Source: Clostridiales bacterium 38-18
GTDB lineage: Bacteria > Bacillota > Clostridia > Peptostreptococcales > Acidaminobacteraceae
Direction: 5' to 3'
DNA: 64,000 nucleotides
Assembly: GCA_001897605.1 (NCBI GenBank)
Contig: MKTL01000024.1
Coordinates: 62,001 to 126,000 of the forward strand
In this document: piece after piece, positions 26,281 to 35,144 of the stretch
How the letters are laid out: each line of letters begins with the position of its first letter
Numbering within the stretch: the stretch's first letter is position 1
Program-made: the position numbers and the translations under genes
Notes under the pieces: model-generated
The model's input: the letters and a program-made list of their open reading frames with translations, nothing else
The model's database searches: none
Told to the model about the DNA's origin: nothing

Positions 26281-26712
26281 TTATTCTTCGCAGCAGTCGC
26301 AGCCTTCTTCACCACAGCATTCACAGTCTTCTGTGAATTCGATGATAACGCCACAGCTTGGGCATTCAACATCTTCACCCTTATCGATTAAATTGCCATC
26401 AACAAAGAAAGATTCCCCACATTCAGGACATTCAACTTCTTCAAAATCGTCACCTTCGAAATCATCGTCCTCGTAGATATCATCTTCAAGGTCCGCAAGA
26501 TCTTCGTCAATTGCTTCTACATAATCGTCTAACTCCAATACAGCATCGTTGAGATCATCGAGCTCGTCATAAACGTCATCCACTTCATCAGCGAAATCTT
26601 CTAAAACTTCGATAATTTGAAGCAATAACTTGCCTTCGTTAGTCTCTTCACTAATTTTCATGCCCTCAGCTAATCCTTTAAGATAAGCCACTTTTTCATG
26701 CATATAGCTCAT
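26281..26712 (-). CDS. CD1247-like acidic zinc-ribbon protein
   Basis: The N-terminal 35 residues (MSYMHEKVAYLKGLAEGMKI) match a conserved clostridial family known as CD1247 N-terminal domain proteins. Residues ~40-95 are a very acidic heptad-like helix (DEVDDVYDELDDLNDAV) and the C-terminus carries two CxxC pairs, VECPECGESFFV and VECPSCGVIIEF, i.e. a zinc ribbon, then a Cys-rich tail CECCGEEGCDCCEE. I start at 26712, where AGGAGGG stands before the ATG, giving 143 residues. No function is established. The acidic region plus zinc ribbon suggests a nucleic-acid or polymerase-associated protein, by analogy only. Confidence 0.75.
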   Translation of the reverse strand: MSYMHEKVAYLKGLAEGMKISEETNEGKLLLQIIEVLEDFADEVDDVYDELDDLNDAVLELDDYVEAIDEDLADLEDDIYEDDDFEGDDFEEVECPECGESFFVDGNLIDKGEDVECPSCGVIIEFTEDCECCGEEGCDCCEE

Positions 26713-26874
26713 TTGAATCCCTCCTTTTAGTGGGTAATATATATTAAACGGCATAAGCCATTTAAAACTGTACCTTGCCCCATTACGGAAACGCCATGGA
26801 TATTCATCCAATAATTAAAGATTAAGACTCAATGGTTTAGCGAACTAAGAGTACTGTCCTGTCCAAATAACTGA

Positions 26875-27432
26875 CTAAGCTCTTGATAAATATTCGCCGC
26901 TACGTGTATCGATCTTAATTTTATCGCCTTCATTTACAAATGTAGGTACAACGATTTCTGCGCCAGTTTCAACCTTAGCTTTTTTAGTAACGTTTGTAGC
27001 CGTGTCACCTTTTACGCCTGGCTCTGCTTCTACAACTTCAAGAATTACAAAGTTAGGTGGCTCAACAAGGAAACATTTACCTTTGTAGAATTTAAGCGTA
27101 GCAGAATCATTTTCTTTAATGAAAAGAATCGCGTCCTCTACTTGCTCGTATTGTAATGGAATTTGATCGTATGTTTCATTGTCCATAAAGTAGTACAATT
27201 CGCCTTCATTGTACAAGTATTGCATTTCTTTAGTTTCAATATGTGCTCTTGGGAACTTTTCAGATGGGTTGAAAGCTTGCTCTCTAATTGTCCCATTGAT
27301 TAAGCTTTTGTACTTAGTTCTAACAAAAGCAGCGCCTTTACCAGGTTTAACATGTTGAAAATCAACAATTACGAAAGGTTCGTTATTTATTTCAAACGTA
27401 ACGCCTTTTCTAAAATCACTTGCAGCTATCAT
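26875..27432 (-). CDS. efp: translation elongation factor P
   Basis: EF-P relieves ribosome stalling at polyproline. The 185-residue protein starts [20 protein letters not shown], has the loop lysine at position 32 ([12 protein letters not shown]) that is post-translationally modified in many bacteria, and the C-terminal [14 protein letters not shown] and [16 protein letters not shown] lies 8 bases before the ATG at 27432. It has its own consensus promoter. No epmA, epmB or ymfI modification gene is visible in the window. Confidence 0.96.
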   Translation of the reverse strand: MIAASDFRKGVTFEINNEPFVIVDFQHVKPGKGAAFVRTKYKSLINGTIREQAFNPSEKFPRAHIETKEMQYLYNEGELYYFMDNETYDQIPLQYEQVEDAILFIKENDSATLKFYKGKCFLVEPPNFVILEVVEAEPGVKGDTATNVTKKAKVETGAEIVVPTFVNEGDKIKIDTRSGEYLSRA

Positions 27433-27474
27433 TATAAAAACCTCCAAATAATAATCAAACTCAGACCAACACTT

Positions 27475-27504
27475 ATTATAGCTTTAAACTTTATTGATTG
27501 TCAA
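27475..27504 (-). promoter_or_regulatory. consensus sigma-A promoter of efp
   Basis: On the minus strand, perfect TTGACA (27504-27499) and perfect TATAAT (27480-27475) are separated by 18 bases. This is the closest match to consensus seen in the window and fits a highly expressed translation factor. Confidence 0.85.
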
Positions 27505-27559
27505 GAATTCTCCATACATAGATTTTATCAGAACTGATACACCTATGCAATTAAAACCA

Positions 27560-28057
27560 TCACATTGAAATCGCATCAATTATCTCTTCTGCAAGTGCAT
27601 CAGAGGTTTTTCCGTCTATTTCCACGACTACATTTGCAGCAGCTTCATAGAGTCCTTGCCTAACATTTAAAATCGCGTGCAATGAATGCTTTTGAAGCAT
27701 AGGACGATTATCAAAATTACCACCTAAATTAGCTTCAAGCTGCTCAATGCTTGCCTTTAAATAAATCACTTTTCCAAGCGTTCTTAGCTCGAGAGTGTTC
27801 TGAGCATTCGTTACAATACCGCCACCAGTGGAGATTACTGCAGAATTTACACTTGAAAGCCTACTGGTCAAATCCATTTCAAGCTTTCGGAAATGTGCCT
27901 CGCCATACATATCGAAAATTCTTTGAATGGTCATCCCCTGCATCGACTCTATTAATGCGTCCATATCAATAAATCTATACCCAAGTCGAGATGCCAGGAT
28001 TGGTCCAATCGTCGTCTTTCCTGAACCCATCATGCCTATGAGGATGATGTTATTCAT
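27560..28057 (-). CDS. aroK: shikimate kinase
   Basis: The enzyme phosphorylates shikimate in chorismate synthesis. The 165-residue protein begins MNNIILIGMMGSGKTTIGPI (P-loop GMMGSGKT), followed by FIDMDALIESMQGMTI, the shikimate-binding arginine in EAHFRKLEM, STGGGIVT and NRPMLQK. It overlaps the degenerate pilT-like gene by four bases (ATGA). No other aro genes are nearby, so it is a detached pathway gene. Confidence 0.93.
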   Translation of the reverse strand: MNNIILIGMMGSGKTTIGPILASRLGYRFIDMDALIESMQGMTIQRIFDMYGEAHFRKLEMDLTSRLSSVNSAVISTGGGIVTNAQNTLELRTLGKVIYLKASIEQLEANLGGNFDNRPMLQKHSLHAILNVRQGLYEAAANVVVEIDGKTSDALAEEIIDAISM

Positions 28058-29133
28058 AACCCCTCCAATTTTTGTGCACTTCTCTCTAACCGTTTAACAA
28101 ACTCTAAATCCTGACAAAACTTGTAAAGTGTCTCTTGATTGATCATCTTCTCAGAGTATCGTTCGAATAGATTAAAATCCATACTGGTCATTCCCTGCTT
28201 TTTGCCTACAATTAGGGTATTTCTTATCTCTAAAAAGGCCTCTGATAAAATACTTGACCGAATCGCTGTATTATTTAGCAATAGCTCATAGCACAATATT
28301 CTTTTATTACTAGAAATCGTTGGAACCAGCTGTTGTGCAATTATACCCGTTAAATTCGATGCCAACTTGAGCTTTCTATTTTCACGTCTTTCGGGCTTCG
28401 CCGAAGCAATTATTGACTCAATGGTGGTAACCGCGTTTATTGAAGGAATTCCCGCTATGACCAACTTACCTGATTCGGAAATTTGAAGTGCAAGTTCTAA
28501 AGCTGCTTCGTCTGAAACATCCGATATCATAACCACATCAGGATCATGTCGCATAATGCTTCTGATACCTTCATAGATTGAATCACAATCTATTCCAACA
28601 TCCCTTTGTAAAACAATTGAATGACCATGTTTAAACAGATATTCTATCGGCGACTCAACAGTGATTATATTTAAACACTCCGCTTCATTAAGATGCTGAA
28701 CCAGGGAAGCCATTGTGGTGGAGCGACCTGATCCAGATGCGCCACTGACCAATATTAAGCCTCGGCCCTGGGCGGTAAGCTCATACATAATATTGGGGAT
28801 TTCAAGTGCCTCTCGTGTGGGAATCGTCAATTTCAGAATTCGTATAGAAATACTATAGGTGCCTCTTTGTTTAATTATATTTACTCTAAATCTGCCGTAT
28901 TCACTTAAGGAAAAACTAAAATGAACCTCACCCTTTTCCTCTAGGCGATCATATTGCTCAGGATTACAAAGCTCCTTAACGCCCTCAGCAACCTGTTCAT
29001 GTGATAGGGTTTCATAGCTATCAACCGCTTTGAGTGTCCCATTAATTCTCAGCATTGGCTTTGCATAAGGCGCTATATGAATGTCGGAGGCATTTAGCTC
29101 TATCGCTGTTTTGATTAACTCAAGATGGTTCAA
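28054..29133 (-). CDS. degenerate PilT-like protein (predicted pseudo-ATPase)
   Basis: The 359-residue protein aligns end to end by eye with type IV pilus retraction ATPases: the N-terminal domain (ELNASDIHIAPYAKPMLRI), the GRFRVNIIKQRG segment and the C-terminal half are recognisable. However, every ATPase motif is altered. Walker A is GASGSGRST with Arg137 for lysine; the Asp box ends VESPIEYL instead of LEDPIEY; the Walker B GEMRD is SDVSD (204-208); the His box TGHLVLSTLHT is SGKLVIAGIPS. The reading frame is intact, so it is maintained. It lies between mgsA and aroK, away from the pilus genes at 45-49 kb. A regulatory or structural partner of PilT is inference. Confidence 0.85.
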   Translation of the reverse strand: MNHLELIKTAIELNASDIHIAPYAKPMLRINGTLKAVDSYETLSHEQVAEGVKELCNPEQYDRLEEKGEVHFSFSLSEYGRFRVNIIKQRGTYSISIRILKLTIPTREALEIPNIMYELTAQGRGLILVSGASGSGRSTTMASLVQHLNEAECLNIITVESPIEYLFKHGHSIVLQRDVGIDCDSIYEGIRSIMRHDPDVVMISDVSDEAALELALQISESGKLVIAGIPSINAVTTIESIIASAKPERRENRKLKLASNLTGIIAQQLVPTISSNKRILCYELLLNNTAIRSSILSEAFLEIRNTLIVGKKQGMTSMDFNLFERYSEKMINQETLYKFCQDLEFVKRLERSAQKLEGL

Positions 29134-29150
29134 AGGATCACCCCAATTTT

Positions 29151-29618
29151 CTATAAATCTCTTTTTAAATACGAGTCGAAATTGATAATTTTACGTGGAT
29201 AACTTTGGTCCATAAACTTACTTGTCAACAAAAAGTCCGCAGTAGAACGGTTCATAGCGATGGGAATATTATATAATGTGGCAATTCTCAGCAAGGCTTT
29301 AACATCCGGATCATGAGGATGCATGCTCATAGGGTCCCAAAAGAACACCATAAAATCAATTTCACCTTCAACAATCAAGCTACCAATCTGTTGATCGCCA
29401 CCTAATGGTCCGCTTTTAAGACCTCTTATCGGCAACGACAACGCTTCTGTTATCATCTTAGAGGTCGTGCCAGTTCCATATAAAAAATGCTTTGTAAGCG
29501 CCTCTTTATGCTCACCACACCATTCAATCATATCTTTTTTTCTTGAGTCGTGAGCGATTAGTGCGATGTGCTTTGTCGGAAGTATTTCAGCTATTTCTAC
29601 TTTATTCGCTTCTATCAT
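29151..29618 (-). CDS. mgsA: methylglyoxal synthase
   Basis: MgsA converts dihydroxyacetone phosphate to methylglyoxal and phosphate, a bypass relieving phosphosugar stress. The 155-residue protein has HIALIAHDSRKKDMIEWC, FLYGTGTTSKMI, the phosphate and catalytic segment GLKSGPLGGDQQIGSLI, and MVFFWDPMSMHPHDPDVKALLR, all family hallmarks. It is 10 bases after udk and 17 before the pilT-like gene. Confidence 0.95.
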   Translation of the reverse strand: MIEANKVEIAEILPTKHIALIAHDSRKKDMIEWCGEHKEALTKHFLYGTGTTSKMITEALSLPIRGLKSGPLGGDQQIGSLIVEGEIDFMVFFWDPMSMHPHDPDVKALLRIATLYNIPIAMNRSTADFLLTSKFMDQSYPRKIINFDSYLKRDL

Positions 29619-29628
29619 TGGATCTCCT

Positions 29629-30255
29629 TTATTGCTTTTCTTTAATGATGGACATGACTTTTGTCGTCATAAGGTCGATAGCAACCTTGTTATAGCCACC
29701 CTCTGGTATAATAATGTCAGCATATTTTTTCATAGGCTCGATGAATTGCTCATGAGCAGGCTTTACAGTTGTCAGATATTGATCAATTACGGATTCTAAG
29801 GTTCTGCCACGTTCGTTAATGTCTCTGGTAATCCTTCTAATGATTCTTACATCTGCATCTGTATCCACAAAGATTTTAATATCCATCAGCTCTCTTAGTC
29901 GCTCATCCTCTAATATCATAATGCCCTCGATTATGATAATTTCTCTAGGTCTAACGTGAATGGATTCCGTTTCTCGATTGTGCTTTGAAAAATTATAGAT
30001 GGGCTTATCAATTGCTTTATGCTCACATAGCTGCTTGATATGCGCAATTAATAGCTCAGTATCAAAAGCAAGTGGATGATCATAATTCGTCTTAACACGC
30101 TCTTCGTAGGTTAAATTACTCTGATCTTTATAATAGGCATCTTGCTCTATAATAAGGATGTTATCCTCTGGTAGCGACTTAAAAATAGCCTTCGCAACGG
30201 TACTCTTCCCCGATCCTGTACCACCACATACCCCAATAACAACAGGTTTACTCAT
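29629..30255 (-). CDS. udk: uridine kinase
   Basis: Udk phosphorylates uridine and cytidine. The 208-residue protein has the P-loop [19 protein letters not shown], then [28 protein letters not shown] and [29 protein letters not shown], and [15 protein letters not shown]. The order mltG-trmR-trhP-udk mirrors the Bacillus yrrL-yrrM-yrrN-yrrO-udk cluster, so this is the canonical locus. Confidence 0.96.
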   Translation of the reverse strand: MSKPVVIGVCGGTGSGKSTVAKAIFKSLPEDNILIIEQDAYYKDQSNLTYEERVKTNYDHPLAFDTELLIAHIKQLCEHKAIDKPIYNFSKHNRETESIHVRPREIIIIEGIMILEDERLRELMDIKIFVDTDADVRIIRRITRDINERGRTLESVIDQYLTTVKPAHEQFIEPMKKYADIIIPEGGYNKVAIDLMTTKVMSIIKEKQ

Positions 30256-30277
30256 AAAATCCTCCCAAATGATTTCT

Positions 30278-31507
30278 TTAATCTCTTGCGACCATACGAA
30301 CGAGATCGTGTTTTTTCACTTCATGATGAAGTGGTATTTTTACAATCATTTTAGCATGTGGTGCGACTTCGATTGGCTCGTCGTCTTTATCATACATCAC
30401 ATCCACTAGATGCTCGTGATAGAAATAATTTGGACCAATAATTTCAATCATATCGCCCTTTTTAAAATGATTTCTCTGCTCAATAGTTGCAATTCCAGTT
30501 TCTTTATCATAGCTTTCCACAACACCTATAAAATCATAGGTTCTTACATAAGAGCTCGTTGTATATAGCTGATCTTCATGTGTTGGCTTATTATTATAAA
30601 AGCCATGTGTAAATTCTCTATGGGAAACCTTTTGTAATTCTTCAAACCATTCAGGATTATAAACATAGTTTTCTGGATCTTTATAGAATTCATCAATTGC
30701 TTGTCTATAGGCTCTTACTATAGAGGCTACGTAGTAAATCGTCTTCATTCTGCCTTCTATCTTCAAGCTGTCAAGACCAGATCGTATCAATTCAGGAATC
30801 TGATCAATAACACACAAATCCTTTGAATTAAAGAAGAAGGTTCCCGCCTCAGTTTCTTCAACTGGAAAATACTCACCAGGTCTGGTTTTTTCAACCAAGT
30901 TGTACTCCCACCTACAAGGCTGAGCACATGCACCTCTGTTGGCATCTCTTCCAGCCATATAGTTGCTCATAAGACATCTACCAGAGTATGAAATACACAT
31001 CGCACCATGCACAAAGGCTTCAATTTCTAAGGACATCGGTGTTTTGGCTCTAATCTCAGCAATTTCCTCAAATGAAAGCTCTCTCGCTAAAATTACGCGT
31101 TTTACGCCTTGTTCATGCCAAAAATTCGCACTCATGTAGTTGGTATTATTCGCTTGGGTACTTAGGTGCACCTCTAGATTTGGAGCATATTTTTTCACAA
31201 ACATAAAAGTGCCCGGATCAGATAGAATTACTGCATCAAGACCAATGTCCTTAATTTGATCGATGTAGCTCTCCAGATAATTGATGTCTTCATTGTGCGG
31301 TATTATATTTAAGGTCAAGAAAACGCGTCTGCCTCTTTCATGTGCAAAAGCGATGCCTTCCTTCATATCTTCTATAGAAAAGTTCTTTGAAGCCGCGCGC
31401 AGACCAAAAACCTGTCCGCCAATATAGACTGCGTCTGCACCATACAAAATGGCATACTTTAATTTTTCTAAATCGCCAGCAGGTGCTAGCAATTCAACAC
31501 GCTTCAT
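30278..31507 (-). CDS. trhP: U32 family tRNA hydroxylation protein TrhP
   Basis: U32 'peptidase' family member, 409 residues. The N-terminus is [30 protein letters not shown], and a cysteine-rich [4Fe-4S]-type region follows: [20 protein letters not shown] and [13 protein letters not shown]. Family members YrrO/TrhP hydroxylate uridine-34 of tRNA using prephenate as the oxygen-atom source pathway, which works without O2. It overlaps trmR by four bases (ATGA), and trmR methylates that hydroxyl. Bacillus has two adjacent copies (trhP1, trhP2), but only the YrrO-like one is here, so a single protein presumably suffices. Confidence 0.85.
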   Translation of the reverse strand: MKRVELLAPAGDLEKLKYAILYGADAVYIGGQVFGLRAASKNFSIEDMKEGIAFAHERGRRVFLTLNIIPHNEDINYLESYIDQIKDIGLDAVILSDPGTFMFVKKYAPNLEVHLSTQANNTNYMSANFWHEQGVKRVILARELSFEEIAEIRAKTPMSLEIEAFVHGAMCISYSGRCLMSNYMAGRDANRGACAQPCRWEYNLVEKTRPGEYFPVEETEAGTFFFNSKDLCVIDQIPELIRSGLDSLKIEGRMKTIYYVASIVRAYRQAIDEFYKDPENYVYNPEWFEELQKVSHREFTHGFYNNKPTHEDQLYTTSSYVRTYDFIGVVESYDKETGIATIEQRNHFKKGDMIEIIGPNYFYHEHLVDVMYDKDDEPIEVAPHAKMIVKIPLHHEVKKHDLVRMVARD

Positions 31508-32172
31508 GCATGTCCTCCTTTTTTTATACTAATCGCGAGTCCATCACCCATTGGTAATACTGTCGTTTCCAGTTCTGGATGCGTCGTTAGAAACGCGAGA
31601 TACTTTCTCATTCGTTTAACAATTGTAATCTTTCTTCGTACAAGGTACTCATTTGTAGCGATCATGCCTTTATATAGTACATTATCAGAAACAATGATGC
31701 CTTCATCCTTAAGCATAGGGTAGCAAAGATCAAAAAATGCTTTATAATGTCCCTTGGCTGCATCAATAAAGATCATATCGTATTTTCCATTCAGTGTTTG
31801 AAGCACCTCTGCAGCATCTCCAAGATGCTGAATTACCTCAACCCTTGGCGCAATTGATTTAAGCTCTGCAAAAGTTTCAGATGCCTTTTGATACATTTCC
31901 TCTTTCAATTCTATCGTTTCAATTATGCCGCTTTGCATTTCAAGCGCCATCAGTGAAGCAGAATAGCCTATGGCTGTTCCTATTTCAAGGATCGCCCTAG
32001 GCTGTTTAATTTTTAGCATAACTTTAAGATATTGTGCAATCTCTGATTGAACGATAGGAACATGGTGCTCTTCGGCATAAACCTCAAGAGCACCTAACAG
32101 TCCAGTGTGTGTCGGTACAAGTGTTTTTATATAGCTTTCAACATAAGGATCGACAATTTTGCTTTCAATCAT
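31504..32172 (-). CDS. trmR: tRNA 5-hydroxyuridine methyltransferase
   Basis: A class I O-methyltransferase of the YrrM/TrmR type, which converts 5-hydroxyuridine-34 to 5-methoxyuridine in tRNAs for four-codon boxes. Motifs seen: SAM-binding ILEIGTAIGYSASLMALEM, IETIELKEEMYQKA, and MIFIDAAKGHYKAFFDLCYPML with DNVLYKG. The N-terminus begins MIESKIVDPYVESYI. 222 residues. It directly follows mltG without a gap and overlaps trhP, reproducing the Bacillus gene order, so I prefer TrmR to a catechol methyltransferase. Confidence 0.85.
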   Translation of the reverse strand: MIESKIVDPYVESYIKTLVPTHTGLLGALEVYAEEHHVPIVQSEIAQYLKVMLKIKQPRAILEIGTAIGYSASLMALEMQSGIIETIELKEEMYQKASETFAELKSIAPRVEVIQHLGDAAEVLQTLNGKYDMIFIDAAKGHYKAFFDLCYPMLKDEGIIVSDNVLYKGMIATNEYLVRRKITIVKRMRKYLAFLTTHPELETTVLPMGDGLAISIKKGGHA

Positions 32173-33183
32173 TTAATTCCCCTTTTGGGCATCTCGATTA
32201 TGTCCTTCTAAAGTTTCATTAAAATAATGAGAACCATCATTGGTTTCTTTGGTTACAAAGTATAAATAATTCGTGTCTGCTGGATAAAGAGCCGAATGAA
32301 TCGCTAGCTCACCAGGTGAAGCGATAGGTGATGGCGTAAGTCCAGCATTCAAATAGGTGTTATAAGGACTTTCTATTGCAATATCTGCATAGCTTAGAAC
32401 ATCCTTTCTTTCTTGAAGGATGAACTGCACCGTTGCACAAGATTGTAACAGCATACCTATATCTATACGATTGTGGAAGACACTTGATACAATAGGGAAC
32501 TCTTCATCGATTTTAGCTTCACGTTCAATGATTGACGCCAGCGTTACAACTTGGTCAACTGTCATACCAAGCTCTTCAGCTCTTGTATAGTACTCATCCT
32601 TGAATACTTCATTAAATCGACTCAGCATTCTATCGACGATTTGATATTCGGTCACCCCTACTTTAAATGTGTAGGTATCTGGGAAAAGATAGCCTTCTAG
32701 TCGATAGCTTCTATCTACACCCTCTAAGAAAGGATAATCAAACTCACCGTTTTCAAGAACATCAATAAAGGCGTCTCGATCAATCAGTCCCTCTTCCTCC
32801 AGCTTATCGATGATTTGTCTCACCTCATAGCCCTCAGGAATTGTAAAAGTAACGGTTTCGACGAAGATATCACCATTGACTAGCTTATTAATAATCGTTT
32901 CAAGATCCATCGACTTGGAGATTTTATAGTCCCCAGCTTTCATTTGACCATCGACTTCCATCTCTTTTGCCTTCACCTTAAATGCATTTGCATTTTGAAT
33001 AAGACCTTGTTCCTCAAGATCACTTCCTATGCTAGCAGTCGAAGCACCACTTGGAACCGTAAACAAAACCTCGGAGGTATCATTAGGATCCACTGGGGTG
33101 TAGTATTTTTCTAAAATTGCCGAACAACCAGAGAAAAACACCAAAGTGACAAATAACAACGTTAGAAGTGTTAATTTTTTCAT
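32173..33183 (-). CDS. mltG: endolytic murein transglycosylase MltG, possibly a lipoprotein
   Basis: MltG cuts nascent glycan strands. The YceG domain spans residues ~40-336 with IPEGYEVRQIIDKLEEEGLID, YLFPDTYTF, and the catalytic region LASIIEREAKIDEEFPIVSSVFHNRI, then YNTYLNAGLTPSPIASPGELAIHSAL. The N-terminus, MKKLTLLTLLFVTLVFFSGC, ends in a lipobox-like FSGC. Most MltG proteins have a single membrane anchor instead, so this one may be lipid-anchored (Phe at -3 is atypical). GGGAGG precedes the ATG at 33183. 336 residues is normal. Confidence 0.92.
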   Translation of the reverse strand: MKKLTLLTLLFVTLVFFSGCSAILEKYYTPVDPNDTSEVLFTVPSGASTASIGSDLEEQGLIQNANAFKVKAKEMEVDGQMKAGDYKISKSMDLETIINKLVNGDIFVETVTFTIPEGYEVRQIIDKLEEEGLIDRDAFIDVLENGEFDYPFLEGVDRSYRLEGYLFPDTYTFKVGVTEYQIVDRMLSRFNEVFKDEYYTRAEELGMTVDQVVTLASIIEREAKIDEEFPIVSSVFHNRIDIGMLLQSCATVQFILQERKDVLSYADIAIESPYNTYLNAGLTPSPIASPGELAIHSALYPADTNYLYFVTKETNDGSHYFNETLEGHNRDAQKGN

Positions 33184-33205
33184 ATTTCCTCCCAAAGGTA
33201 AAATA

Positions 33206-35044
33206 CTAAACCTCCATGAACACTGGTAAAATCATAGGAGATCGTTTCGTACTTTGATAAATATATTGACTGAGTGCATCTCTCACAGAGGTCTTTAATG
33301 AAGCCCAGTCTTTAATGTTTTTGTCATAGCATTTTTTAAGCTCTTCCTCGATAACGGCTCTAGCGCCATCCATTAATACTTCTGATTCTCTTACGTATAC
33401 AAATCCTCGCGAAATTAAATCAGGACCGCTAATGTGTTCTCCAGTTACACTAGAAATGGCAACAACGATGATAATCAATCCATCTTCAGCAAGGTGTTTT
33501 CTATCTCTGAGAACGATGTTACCAACATCGCCAACACCAAGACCATCGATGAATACTCGGCCAGCTTGAACTGGTTTACCTAACCTCGCTCCTTCAGATG
33601 TAAACTCTAAGACGCTTCCATTATTGAGGATGAAAATATTTTTATCATGCATCCCCATTGACATTGCAAGCTGCTTGTGTCGATCAAGATGGACATACTC
33701 ACCATGTACTGGAACAAAATACTTAGGCTTAGTTAATGCCTGCATGAGCTTTAGCTCCTCTTGCTTAGCATGTCCAGAAACGTGAACATCCGCCAAAGAC
33801 TCATATATCATTTTTGCGCCTTTTTTAGTCAATTGGTTGATAATCTTATAAACGGACTTCTCATTTCCAGGTATTGGAGAAGAGGATAGAATTACCAAAT
33901 CACCAGGAGTGATCTCCATATTTCTATGCTCAGAATTCGCCATTCTAGCCAGTGCACTCATCGGCTCCCCTTGAGAGCCAGTCGTAATGACAACAAGCTC
34001 ATTTTCTGGATAACGTGAAATATCCTTGATATCAATAATCATATCATTTGAAGGTAATTTTAAGTAACCAAGCTCTATTGCAACCCCAGTGACATTCACC
34101 ATACTTCTGCCAGAGAAAGCTACCTTACGATTATTGAGGTAAGCTGCATTGATAATTTGTTGTACTCTATGGACATTAGACGCAAACGAAGCAACGATGA
34201 TGCGAGAGGTAGCATGTCTAAAAATTTCCTCGAATGTATCTCCCACTGAGCTTTCAGACATGGTATAGCCTTCTCTTAAGACATTTGTACTGTCAGAGAG
34301 TAATGCCATTACACCCTCATCTCCAAGTCTTGCAAGTCTATGCAAATCTGTTCTTTGTCCATCTATTGGTGTAAAGTCAATTTTGAAATCACCTGTTTGC
34401 ACGATTGTTCCATATGGGGTTCTAATCGCATAAGCTACCGAATCGGCAATACTGTGACAAACTCGGATAGGTTCAATCTCAAAAGCGCCAACCTTAATAA
34501 TTTGTCCAGGTACGATGGTAATCAATTTTGGATTGAGCTTATGCTCTTTAAGCTTATTTTCAACTAATCCTAACGTCAAACGCGTTCCGTAGATTGGGAC
34601 ATTTAAGTCTCTTAAAAAATATGGAATCGCCCCGATATGATCTTCATGACCATGAGTCAGGAATATGCCTCTTAATTTTTGATGATTTTTCTTTAAATAG
34701 GTGATGTCTGGAATTACGACATCAATTCCTAGAAGCTCGTCCTCAGGAAACGCCATCCCACAATCCACTACAAAGATATCGTTCTCAAACTCGTAAGCAG
34801 TCATGTTTTTACCAATCTCATTGAGACCACCGAGTGGAATCACTCTAACTGGAGTCTCCTTTGATACGGCTTCATTAGGAACCTTTACAGGCTGTGCGGT
34901 CTTAGGTTCCTCCTTTTTTGCTTTATTTCTATTATTGGTATTCTTTTTGTTTGTATTGCTTTTCTTTGGCGCGTTTGATACTGATTCGCCAGCATTATTT
35001 AATTTGTTTTCACTTAGTTCTTCATTATTTATTTTCTTTGTCAT
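33206..35044 (-). CDS. rnjA: ribonuclease J
   Basis: A 5'-to-3' exo/endoribonuclease of mRNA turnover and rRNA maturation. The metallo-beta-lactamase/beta-CASP core starts at about residue 66 (VRVIPLGGLNEIGKNMTAYE), with the zinc motif FLTHGHEDHIGA, VQTGDFKIDFTPIDGQ and VHVSGHAKQEEL, then KYFVPVHGEYVHL. The first ~65 residues are an added low-complexity Asn/Lys/Glu tail (KKSNTNKKNTNNRNKAKKEE) not needed for catalysis. At 612 residues it is longer than usual RNase J (about 555). It stands 22 bases before mltG. The gene after fur begins a new unit past a terminator. Confidence 0.94.
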   Translation of the reverse strand: MTKKINNEELSENKLNNAGESVSNAPKKSNTNKKNTNNRNKAKKEEPKTAQPVKVPNEAVSKETPVRVIPLGGLNEIGKNMTAYEFENDIFVVDCGMAFPEDELLGIDVVIPDITYLKKNHQKLRGIFLTHGHEDHIGAIPYFLRDLNVPIYGTRLTLGLVENKLKEHKLNPKLITIVPGQIIKVGAFEIEPIRVCHSIADSVAYAIRTPYGTIVQTGDFKIDFTPIDGQRTDLHRLARLGDEGVMALLSDSTNVLREGYTMSESSVGDTFEEIFRHATSRIIVASFASNVHRVQQIINAAYLNNRKVAFSGRSMVNVTGVAIELGYLKLPSNDMIIDIKDISRYPENELVVITTGSQGEPMSALARMANSEHRNMEITPGDLVILSSSPIPGNEKSVYKIINQLTKKGAKMIYESLADVHVSGHAKQEELKLMQALTKPKYFVPVHGEYVHLDRHKQLAMSMGMHDKNIFILNNGSVLEFTSEGARLGKPVQAGRVFIDGLGVGDVGNIVLRDRKHLAEDGLIIIVVAISSVTGEHISGPDLISRGFVYVRESEVLMDGARAVIEEELKKCYDKNIKDWASLKTSVRDALSQYIYQSTKRSPMILPVFMEV

Positions 35045-35114
35045 ATGTCACCTCTTATCTAATCTACAGTCATTTTTCCGATCCGACTGTGCCGATGACA
35101 CCGTTCCTGTTTAC

Positions 35115-35144
35115 GAAAAAGAAACCCTGTACTAAACAAGGTTT
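35115..35144 (-). terminator. terminator enclosing the fur stop codon
   Basis: On the minus strand AAACCTTGT (35144-35136), a 5-base loop and ACAGGGTTT (35130-35122) form a 9-bp stem with one G-T pair, then CTTTTT. The fur stop TAG (35134-35132) lies in the loop, like the xerD case. Confidence 0.75.
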
